A DNA stretch of 42,281 nt, taken from contig RHPI01001020.1 in NCBI GenBank assembly GCA_009103225.1, positions 1 through 42,281 of the forward strand, given 5' to 3'. The notes beneath the pieces are model-generated. The model was not told where the DNA came from and made no database searches. It saw only the letters and a list, made by a program, of their open reading frames with translations. Both the position numbers and the translations under genes were made by a program. Positions 33,620 through 42,281 of this stretch are shown piece by piece (the stretch's first letter is position 1; each line of letters begins with the position of its first letter). This stretch comes from Chlorokybus atmophyticus (lineage: Eukaryota; Streptophyta; Chlorokybophyceae; Chlorokybales; Chlorokybaceae).

Positions 33620-34250
33620 CTGACGCGATTAAAATCGACGGGGCCATACATGGTGCGCCCCAAAAAAACATGGGACCGTTCATGTGAAGTTTAGACCATG
33701 CATGGTCCGACTATCAATGACAATCCGACCATATATGTTTCACTAATCTTGTTTAGCAGGAAAAAATCCCGGTCAAGAGGTACGAACCATTCATGGTCCT
33801 TTTACGTCATTCGGTGTGAATGTCATCGCCACCACAAGGTAGTAAAAGGTGGGGTGGTAGTGTGCAAGGTTGTTGCTATTTACGTCTGAAGTAAGGCAAG
33901 CCCCTAAGTGACAATTGAAATTTTACAATTCTACAATTTGGTCCCTAGTCAGCTGCTCGGACGCTACCTAGTCCTGACACGATTGAAATCGACGGGCCCA
34001 TACATGGTGCGACCCCAAAAATACATGGGACCGTTCACGTGAAGTTTAGACCATGCATGGTCCGACTGTCAATGACAATCCGACCATATATGGTCCGCCA
34101 ATCTCGTTTAGCAGGAGAATCCCGATCAAGAGGTACGGACCATACATGGTCCTTTTACGTTAATTGGTGTGAATGTCATCGCCACCACAAGGTAGTAAAA
34201 GGTGGGGTGGTAGTGTGCAAGGTTGTTGCTGTTTACGTCTGAAGCAAGGC
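33587..34250. repeat. Two 354-bp repeats carrying palindrome array 3
   Basis: Two copies (about 33587-33940 and 33941-34250) align with GGACGCTACCT, CGATT-AAATCGACGG, TTTAGACCATGCATGGTCCGA and GGTAGTAAAAGGTGGGGTGG. Palindromes lie at 33641-33656, 33693-33708, 33725-33740 (damaged) and 33784-33799, and again at 33995-34010, 34048-34063, 34081-34096 and 34137-34152. The first about 40 bp of each copy resemble the end of the 305-bp satellite unit, so the families share a segment. The part from the second palindrome on is homologous to array 1. Confidence 0.9.
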
Positions 34251-34296
34251 AGAACCCCAAGGCTGTGTACTTGTGCACAGTTGGCTGTGTAGCTAT

Positions 34297-34340
34297 ACCA
34301 GGCACAATCAGCTACTATGTAGTAGCTCGTTGTGCCTGGT
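34297..34340. repeat. 44-bp hairpin
   Basis: ACCAGGCACAA pairs with TTGTGCCTGGT, and inside these AGCTACTA pairs with TAGTAGCT, with only short unpaired dinucleotides between. Confidence 0.85.
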
Positions 34341-35924
34341 GTTGTGTTGTGCGTGCATTGTTTGTATATCTGTACAGCCTAACATAGTGCCACCTGTCTA
34401 TAGCCCTGTACATATGCACCATGCAGGACTATGTTGTGTATGAGTGGATTGCTAGCTGATTGTGTAACTAGTTGTGGCCTTGTCTCATGCACATCTTTTC
34501 CTTTATATTTGCTCAGCATGCCAGCTCATGCACCTTAAGCTTTAGCTCATATACCGCGCTTGCTCGTCATGGCATGCCACCTTTTGCTCACACAGCGCGA
34601 TATCTCTTCACATGGCATGCCACATTTGGCTCACGCAGCGTCTCTTGATGCTCTCCTGCCCACCTATTCTTTTTGTGCTTTGCTTGCCTACCACCATCTC
34701 ACCTGGTACTATCCCACCCTACATCTCTCACCATGCTTTGTACACCTAACAATCACATGCAAAATGTATAACCACACAGTCTCAAACACCAGATTCACAC
34801 TTTCACTCTCCCTGCAACAATCTTCAAATAATCATCCTCTCAGAAAACCCCTTGGCAGGCATTAATTAGACAACAAAGGGGTTGCACAGAGCTATCGGCA
34901 GCACATGATACACTGAAAGCTCTATTCTTGTGCGTTCAAAATCACATTAAACACCTTACTGGCTTTTTGCGCCAATTATGGCGCAGTGTTCGCCACCGCA
35001 GTTCTGGTTGCTCACGTGAGTGCAGTGCTCCGGTAGCTGGCGCCAGCCCTGGTCCGTCATATGAGCCTTTGGTGCATGATTGTGGAAGCTGCAATAATGG
35101 CGAGCTGAGCGGCGAGATGGGTGTGGGCGTGGGTGATGTGGGTGGCGTACTTATGGCTAGCAGCAGGAGCGTTAAGAATGCTTTGAAGCTGTCAGAAACG
35201 CTAGGCATCCGTGTGGCACCAGTTGCCAAGCCGAATACTTTAGCGTCGCTTTAGGGCTACGAGAGAGGAGCATCGCTTGCATTAAGACCGTGAGAAGCTG
35301 CAGAGCAGAAAAGCAAAAATTGTGGAAAGGGAGAATGCTGTTCTACAGCAGGACATGCTTTGCCAACCTCCAATTCACCGGTAGAATTGGCCCCCCAACA
35401 GTTCGGCCTTGCCCTCAACTTAAATGGACATCTAGCTATAACTTATTTAGGGATCCGCATGTAAGCAACGTATTAAGTTTTGCATTTATACCTGCTGCAA
35501 CTGAGTTTGGCATCTGGCTGCCATTAAGGTCAAGTAGTTAGTGTGCATGAAGTTCGGTATCCGTTTTTTCTTAAACTTAATAATGTCCACATTCTGTACT
35601 ATGTTTTGGTTAGATTATGTATTTAGGGGATCAAACTGAATGCGTGATCCAAGCCCAAAATGTTATGGCCGCAGTTCGCGGCAAAAACCCAAACAGTCGC
35701 AACGCAGCGGGATTTGCGATCACGCCGCCGTGTTTCGAATCTGTGCGGATGCGCCTGTCGGGGTTTGCAAGCAACGACCTACGACTTAAACCCTGACCGA
35801 ATAGACTACAAGACACACAGCATTGCGATTGCAACTATTGTTACCTCTTCAAACAACCTCAAGATTGTCTCACGTGCCGCAAGAATTGTTAAATGGATTG
35901 CATGCATGGATATAGTAGTTATAC

Positions 35925-36039
35925 ATATATATGTGTATATATGTACATATTTGTATGCATATACAATACATATATATAAATATGTATACATGTATATACA
36001 TCAATAAGCCGGTAGCCGTTCATGTATATACGGCTACCG
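35925..36039. repeat. TATA-type microsatellite plus small hairpin
   Basis: Interrupted TATATG/CATATA repeats cover 35925-36000. They are followed by CGGTAGCCGT (36010-36019) pairing exactly with ACGGCTACCG (36030-36039). Confidence 0.75.
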
Positions 36040-36297
36040 ATACCTGTGTTTGTTCTTGATGATATCATACACACAATCGTGAAGGAAATTACGGGGATGT
36101 AGGTGACTTGAGGATAAACAATGTGTTAGACCTGCCGTCTCATCCAATTGCAGCGTTATATAACTGGCAGATGTTTGCATTAAGTTCCCTGTATTACCTG
36201 TTTAAGCAAGGTTGTTTGCGATGAGTTGGGGAAGTCTTTAACTCATGTGCTGGTACTAACAATAACACATGCAAGTAGCAGCCTTCCACATGTACTT

Positions 36298-36338
36298 GCT
36301 TGCCCCGCGGCCTGCTACTAGCAGGCCGCGGGGCAAGC
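36298..36338. repeat. Perfect GC-rich hairpin, 19-bp arms
   Basis: GCTTGCCCCGCGGCCTGCT at 36298-36316 is the exact reverse complement of 36320-36338, leaving a 3-base loop. No T-run follows, so it does not look like a bacterial-type terminator, and no gene ends here. Confidence 0.9.
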
Positions 36339-36650
36339 CATAGATAGGTCGCGGGGTTGATCTTGGCACTAACGAGGTCATGAAATCATTAGGGTTTGTA
36401 CCAGTGCAAAGTAATGATCGTAACACACACCTTGTTAAGTATACATTAATGTACTATTAATGAAATCGTTCACAACGTACATGATGATGTGTATGTGGCG
36501 ATAGCATGCAGCGTCAATGCACACTTATATGTCGCCGCGTCCTCAATTGCGTTAGGGAGTATAGTCGCATTGTTGATGATTTAGTTACAACTGTAATCAC
36601 GATTTACACATGCCTTTCTCACAACCTAAACCTTTAATTACGTCAACGCC

Positions 36651-36675
36651 GAATCCTCAACATTGTTGAGGATTC
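36651..36675. repeat. Perfect 11-bp-arm hairpin
   Basis: GAATCCTCAAC and GTTGAGGATTC flank a 3-base loop. Confidence 0.85.
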
Positions 36676-37654
36676 AGTGCTTACGATTGTCACTGGCGGA
36701 GTGCCGGTTGTAACAATATTTTGGCTACAGTCATAACATATGTACGGATCCGCCGTAAAGTTTACGAACTTCGCAATTCATATCTGGCTCCGTGCATCTA
36801 CAAAGTTGCGGATCCAGCCTGACTTGCCGAAACCCATTCCTACCGGTGATTGCCGTTTTCGCTAAAGGCATTGAGGAGGAGGACGAGCAGCAGCCTTCAG
36901 CGCCGCTTTAATGAGTTATATAGCTTCCAGTGCTGCTTGATTGTTTGGTACAAGTACTGTTCCAACTTGATTTTCTCAACTGTTGAAGTCTTGCAAGGTT
37001 GCCAAGTTGCATTCTACTAGTTCTCACTTGCTTGTGGTACAATTTTCCTGGACTGCAAGCGTGTGCTCTGTAATCTCATAGGTAGTTAATGTGCCAGAAG
37101 CTGAATTCACTTGGAATCTGTTTAGTTGTATTTAATTTAGTTGTATTCCCTGAAATACTTGAGTAAATGGATGTTGGTTTGTGTTCGGTGCCTCATTTGT
37201 GCAAGCCAACAGCGTTCAATGGAAGCGGACTTTCCGCCACCACTCCTCTCCAGCTGGACTCCATATGGCGGAAAACTCTTCCGATAACCAGAGTGAACCT
37301 CTACGAGCACTTGTTATTGCCATTGCTCTACTTGCCATGGCACGATGAGGCATTGCTCCTTATGCTGCAAGGTGCCTCTTGCTGATGGCAATGGAATTTC
37401 CGCATACAAATATAACCACCTTGTGCTGAGATTGTGCAAAATCATGTCTCTCATGCCCACCTCTTCCTGAATAACAACTCACAATTTGCTAATTCGGCGC
37501 GCAATTACGTGGCATGCCACCTTTTGCTAATGCAGCGTGCTCTCCTCTCATGGCATGCCACTTTTTGCTCACGCAACGCCTCGTCATGCTTACCTATTGT
37601 TTTTGTGCTATGCTTAAATTGACCACTTCTTATGTCGCAGAGCGTTCTTCTCGC

Positions 37655-38849
37655 AAACTGCTAAAGATCACCGTGCCGGACCGCGCAGCTCAGGAGTCCG
37701 TAGTAGTGCCTGCAATGCCTTCAATTGAGTTGGAAACAACACTGCCACTGGCGTCCCAAGCGTTACCCACTCCAACATATCCTGGTAGCAGATTATCTAC
37801 AACTTCGTGCTTATTGCTGAAGAAGGATTGGTCAGCTAGGCAACGCTTGGAAAAATGCTCACATGCGTCTTTGGTGACATTAGAGACTCTATCGTCAGCC
37901 TCGCCCAACGGTTGCCTCTAAATCGTCTGCAACTTGAAGCGTGCAGCTTGATGTACATTACCGACTCCGATCCTCCCTCCTCCACCAGCCTGGTGAAAAC
38001 AGTCAATTGCTTCAAAGCTCTGCTCGCCAAGATGGGCATGCCACTTCCTGCTCATTACAGCATTTGTGTGAACTGCATTGTGCACTTTGAGCATCCATAC
38101 CCCTTTGCTGCGGATGAAGACGAAGGTGATGAGGCGCAGGGGGAATCAAAGAAAGTGGAAAAAGAACGCTCTAATCAGAAGACGTGCCGTTGAATGGAGT
38201 GCGTGAACTTCTACTACTTGTCCGTGGAGTTACGACTTTGTGTGATGCTCTCTGTCCTTTCCATCTGCTACGACATGCTCGCTTGCTGGCGGAACATGGA
38301 CATCTGGCCTCGAAAGCTTTCTAACCAACAACACTTTCCTGAGATAAAGAGCTGGCATGGCACAATATGGCCCGAGCTCTCGCACTTCTTGAATCCTAAA
38401 GAAATGTTCCTTCTTCCACTTGAATGCCAGTCATGCAAAGAGGTGCCACTTGAGGGTGACGTTGAGTGTTAAGGCGGCTACGCCCGCTTTAAGTGTTTAA
38501 AGTATTTTATAAGCAACCATCATCCGTTTGGGCAAATCTGCGGAGATCCGCGCATTGCAATGATGATGCTGCATCGGGACATCTTCATGGCAGCCTTGAC
38601 AGCCAAGCGCAATTTTTGGTTATAAATGTCATGCCTTTCAGTATAGGGAAGCGTATGGCATCACGCATTGAATCCATATTGCCTGTCGGCTTCGTTCCCG
38701 TTGATGACGTGACCAACGGCATCGACTGTATGGACCACTTCTTGAAGCTTGCTGTTAACGAGCTGCAGCACTTATACCTGCACGGCTTCTCCACTCACTA
38801 CAGGCTGGACTCCAAGTTGGTCGACAATTGCCCTCTCGCACTTGCATGA
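37655..38849 (+). pseudogene. Decayed Tnp2/CACTA-like transposase fragment
   Basis: Adjacent frames on the plus strand look like one broken protein. At 37855-38193 there is HYSICVNCIVHFEHPYPF with a Cys pair. At 38194-38472 there are SWHGTIWPELSHFLNPKE and ECQSC. At 38493-38849 the string QAFLVINVMPFS-like AQFLVINVMPFSIGKRMA is followed by LPVGFVP and HFLKLAVNELQHLYLHGF. The last part resembles the Tnp2-family pattern in which a Leu-Pro core strand is followed by a loop and Leu-x-Pro-Leu-x-x-Glu-Leu. Stops at 38191 and 38470 break it and no ends were identified. It could be another domesticated or cellular protein. Confidence 0.4.
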
Positions 38850-38859
38850 TGAGTTAACC

Positions 38860-41640
38860 AGCAGCCCACTCACATTTTGCTACCCTTGTTCATGTAAATA
38901 GCGGCATCCACCTTTTGCTAGCCTTACATTGCCAGCACCCACCTTTTGCTAGGTTGTATGCAAGAGAGGACATATCTTGCGTGTGGTGGCCTTGAACTGG
39001 ACAGGTGACCACCCTTTGCTTTGCGAATCGGGCAAGATCAAGAATAAAGGCTATTGCGCTTGTCGTCGCCGTGAGTATGAAGGTACCCTTAGATATGTTA
39101 ACCGAACAGAAGGCAAAAAAGTTGACAGATACTGGGGATACATACACTGAGGATGTGGAGAGCAGAACACGGCAGACCTGCTATGCGAATAATCGCCTTT
39201 AAGCACGCCATCCTCCCAAAGCAAAAACAGCCGAGAGACATACGCGCACCTGCAAACATTGAAGACGCGCAGTGATCGAGTTGCTTACTCCAAGTTGCGG
39301 TGCTAATGATAATCGCAGCTTTGGAGGCTCTGAAGGCTGTATGGTTTAACGCTTGCAAGGACCTAGTCTTCGATGTCATACACACGTTTGCTGAGGGCTT
39401 AGCGAAGTGTCTGGCGACAAGGACTCCCACAAGAGCCGGGCAGGAGAGGGTCAAGGTGTCAGAGGTTGAAGCCCTGCACTCCAACATAAAAATTGCAAGC
39501 CTCAAAGCTGAAGGGTCGCTTTCCAAAAGGGATCACCAATAGGCTTGCGTACCGAAAGAAAGGCCCAAGATCATTAATTCTTTATGCAGTACTACGTGCC
39601 TTTTTGCTCTAAAGCCCCTGGTGGGAGATGGGCGACGTGACTTGTGCATGACCCCGCACACGATCTTCAGAGTCTTTCACAATAATGCTCGGAGCGGTTG
39701 GACACCTCAGATCCTGCTCTAGCAAAGTGCTTGAGGATCTTAACGCTTGGCCCGAGGCATTCCTCAGTACATACTCTTACGGACCTTAGCAGGTGCACAT
39801 CATCAATGGCAATGCGACATGGAAGTGATGATGTGTATTGGTGCTATGCCTTGCTACAAAGGTGTCCACATTTGTCAAGACCTACACCAATTACAAAGAG
39901 TACGCGCTCTTCTGCGTGCGCAGGTACTTGAGCAATTCCATTGCCTAACATCATGATTGCATGCACTAGCATTTGCTAACGAGTTGCCATGCAGACTACA
40001 GTGCCAATGGTTCCTCTCCCCCCTAAATCCAATCAGCCCATGATCGACGAGGAACTTCGTGCAACCTGGCTAGGCGAAAGGTCAGTGCACCTGCGATTCT
40101 TTTCATGGAGTGAACTTTAACTTGAGTTGCTTGCAAGGAGTTAGACAATTATGACATAGAGCTGGTGTACGACATCAGCAATTGCGTGCCAGTGGGCATT
40201 GCCATTATGGAGGCGGTTACCCAGGCGGAGACACCATGCCGCTTCTACCGCGTCAAGGTAACCGCTTGGTTCATGGTGGCCCCTACTGGCACAGACAAGC
40301 TGTGGGTGCCGGCCAGACGCGCAGACTTCTCCCACGGTTGGCAAACAAATGAAGTGTCGATAAAATGCATGCTGATAGGCACTGCTCATGCCCATCTTTT
40401 AATGCTGCACACATGTTGGCATCCACATATTGCTGATGTGTCAACCCCACTGCCCACCTTTTGCTGATGTGTCGACACCCCATCCACCTTTTTCTATCGC
40501 GCGGCATCCCTCAAGCACCTTTTGCTACTGCTCGACTTAATCTATCCACCTTTTGCGCATGCGCGATTTCCACTGGCCACCTTTCGTTGTGGCGCGACTC
40601 CACCCGAGCAACTATTGTTACCGGTGTCACCTTGTGCTTGCTACTGCTGGGGTTAACACTTGTGTGTCATGCAGGGCCGTTGCTGCTAATGGCCATTCAC
40701 ATTCGTGGCCACTCCTGCTGATCACCCTTGCACGAATTGCCAAGACGACACGCGGGTGCAGCCAGATGAATGCGTTGCCGACTTGATGCGTTATGTGCAG
40801 AGCTAACGTGAAGAGGTACACTGTTGGTGTGTTCAACTGTTGATGCTGTCTTACACCTAGGTCGCTAACATGCAATTGCTTGTGCAAATAGGAACAGTAC
40901 CCCGAATAAGAGCAGCTGCCCCAATCGGCTGCAATGTGTTGCGGTGTGGACGTTCCTAGCGGACCGGTGCAGATGATGGACATCTATGAATAATGGCGGC
41001 AGAAATACAGCTCTCTGCTGGAGGATCTGCCCTATAACAGCCCCAAGGGTATGGACGTCGACTCCGGACTATGGATTATGAATGCTATGTATCAACTGGT
41101 TGTTGCCAAGAGGTGGCAGGGGGCAGACCCTGACGTAGCGGGAGAGTTGCGATTGGAGTCTGCACGCATGCTCCCAGGTACCGTACCTATGCAAAGTCTT
41201 CTGTGTGACAGCAAACTTTGCATGAGTTTTGCTAAGGCGGCTCGTCAAGGTGACTGACATACCCATGTAACTGACAGGCCTCTGCAATGAAGAGAAGAAG
41301 CCAAAGGAGCACAGGTGGAGACCAAAGCGCAGGCGGCTGAGACCAAGCCTAAAGTGAGAGTTACGAGACTTTATTATCATGTGTGCACAAAGTGCAAGCT
41401 TGTTCAAGGTGGTGACTGTGCTTTGGGTGCAGGTGTGCGCAGAGCTAGTCATCATTGCCACCTTTCGCTGTGCACAACGCAGGGAGGAGTGGTGTACATA
41501 GTAGTAGCAATTGCTGTAGACAGCTTGTTAAACTTTTGTGCATGCCTATACTGATCGTAGCATACATTCTTGTACCACGGCTGGCTAAACTGCATGTATG
41601 CATGCACTATGATATGTGCCATATGTAACACCAGCAAAGC
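38860..41640. other. Gene-poor region with short unidentified frames
   Basis: Frames at 39300-39542 (helical, rich in Ala/Lys/Glu), 40165-40467 and 41051-41257 have no domain I recognise. They may be further parts of the decayed element at 37.7-38.8 kb. CCACCTTTTGCT-like words recur at 38908-38951, about 39006, 40391-40640 and 41456. Confidence 0.4.
40391..40640 (+). repeat. Degenerate repeat, about 31-bp period, core CCACCTTTTGCT
   Basis: Core copies start at about 40391, 40421, 40453, 40482, 40514, 40544, 40576 and 40606, i.e. 30, 32, 29, 32, 30, 32 and 30 bp apart. The core is best kept (ATCCACCTTTTGC and relatives); the 18-20 bp between cores varies but often includes GTG/TCGAC or GCGCG words. 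All copies have the same orientation. Confidence 0.75.
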
Positions 41641-42180
41641 GCACCAAGCATGGTGCGGACTAAGCATACCAAGCATGGTGCAACTATTGCGCACTATGCT
41701 TGGTTACCTTGTCAAGGCAGGCAGCATTAATTATGGCATGTGTGGCATGCACCAAGCATGGTGCGACTGTTGCGCACTTATTTTGGCCGCGGGCTTGAGG
41801 CAGGCAGCATTGATTATGGCGCGTGTGGCATGCACCAAGCATGGTGTGACTGTTGCGCACCATGCTTGGCGGCGGGCTTAAGGAAGGCAGCACTGATTAT
41901 GGCGTGCGTGGCACGCACCAACCATGGTGCGCGCCACCACGCCAGAGCTGCCATGTTCCCTAAAGACACTACTTTCATGGTTGGGAGAGTTGCGCCAAAC
42001 ATGGTGTGCACAATTGGTTGCAAGTTAATGCGCGGATCCAAAAGTGCCTAAACTTGCGGTGACAATCGAGGAAAAGTAAACCATGCTTGGTATTCATGGT
42101 TATACGGCAGATTTTAACCCTGGTTTGCGGCTTCCACCGCCCGCTATTGCCCCCTGGTGCAAACGTCCGCGCCATACATG
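41641..42180. repeat. Palindrome array 4 with an 83-bp tandem period
   Basis: GCACCAAGCATGGTGC lies at 41641-41656 and 41749-41764, with close copies at 41667-41682, 41832-41847 and 41915-41930 (GCACCAACCATGGTGC). Opposite-orientation variants (GCGCACCATGCTTGG) are at 41689-41704 and 41855-41870. The units at 41749, 41832 and 41915 are exactly 83 bp apart and share GGCAGCA-TGATTATGGCG. Weaker copies continue at about 41993, 42080 and 42170. Confidence 0.85.
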
Positions 42181-42257
42181 GTTATATATAGTTTTCCGCG
42201 GTGTATGCAAGCGCATCAACAAGCACAGATACACACCGTTACCAATAGGGTCCTCGC

Positions 42258-42281
42258 GGGGCGTGTGTGTGTGTGGGGGGG
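42258..42281. repeat. (GT)n plus G-run at window end
   Basis: GTGTGTGTGTGTG is followed by seven G residues to the last base. It may continue past the window. Confidence 0.8.

Larger units (their letters stand above)
34341..37640. other. No intact gene; scattered repeats
   Basis: Short frames only. A 108-codon frame at 34928-35254 has no recognised domain. GGCATGCCACCTTTTGCTCA-type motifs occur at about 34571-34634 and again, in a similar context ending in TTTTTGTGCT, at 37511-37610. An AT-rich TATATG/TACATA stretch lies at 35925-36000. Confidence 0.5.

Noticed and set aside
36298-36338. Rho-independent terminator
   Set aside because: No T-run follows, no gene ends here, and the organism is eukaryotic.
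40391-40640. CRISPR array with a 31-bp period
   Set aside because: Only a 12-13 bp core is kept, copies are degenerate, and the same core is scattered singly over 7 kb.

Overview
This window starts at a chromosome end. Bases 1-85 are a CCCTAA array (human-type TTAGGG telomere, C-rich strand), followed by about 42 kb of subtelomeric DNA. The genes are spliced (GT-AG introns, at least two GC-AG). They belong to plant families: a PSI/DUF3475-DUF668 protein, a leucine-rich-repeat receptor kinase and two RRA-type GT77 arabinosyltransferases. This points to a green-lineage eukaryote, most likely a streptophyte alga. TTAGGG telomeres are not the usual land-plant TTTAGGG type but are known in some green algae. 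The species cannot be named from the sequence.

Layout. 1-5.4 kb: telomere, CA/CACGCATG-rich subtelomeric DNA, a first array of short palindromes and a Gag-like double zinc-knuckle fragment. 5.4-22.2 kb: the gene-bearing block, with four intact spliced genes. These are PSI-like (+, 5402-7582, 4 exons), LRR receptor kinase (-, 13791-9055, 21 exons, 771 aa), RRA-A (+, 14572-17619, 10 exons, 478 aa) and RRA-B (-, 22157-20064, 9 exons, 387 aa). The receptor kinase and RRA-A are divergent. RRA-A and RRA-B are convergent paralogues separated by a retroelement remnant. 22.2-42.3 kb: no intact gene seen. It holds a second palindrome array, a broken pogo/Tigger-like transposase interrupted by other sequence, a 249-bp tandem duplication, a tRNA-like pol III box pair, nine near-identical 305-bp satellite units, two 354-bp repeats carrying palindromes, a decayed Tnp2-like transposase, a 31-bp-period degenerate repeat and a fourth palindrome array.

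How the genes may relate. RRA enzymes add arabinose to hydroxyproline-linked arabinosides on extensin-type proteins. The neighbouring receptor kinase has an extensin-like Ser-Pro-rich stretch just outside its membrane helix, so it could be a substrate; this is inference. PSI proteins act in peptide-hormone growth signalling in land plants, so the block has a cell-surface/wall-signalling flavour.

The most unusual signal is a family of 16-18 bp imperfect palindromes (core ACCAT-nn-ATGGT, flanks GG..CC or GC..GC) arranged in at least four arrays. Two arrays are homologous to each other, yet their palindromes match better than their spacers, and changes in one half are often matched in the other. 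Exon coordinates were set by eye from splice motifs, reading phase and family similarity; no search was run.
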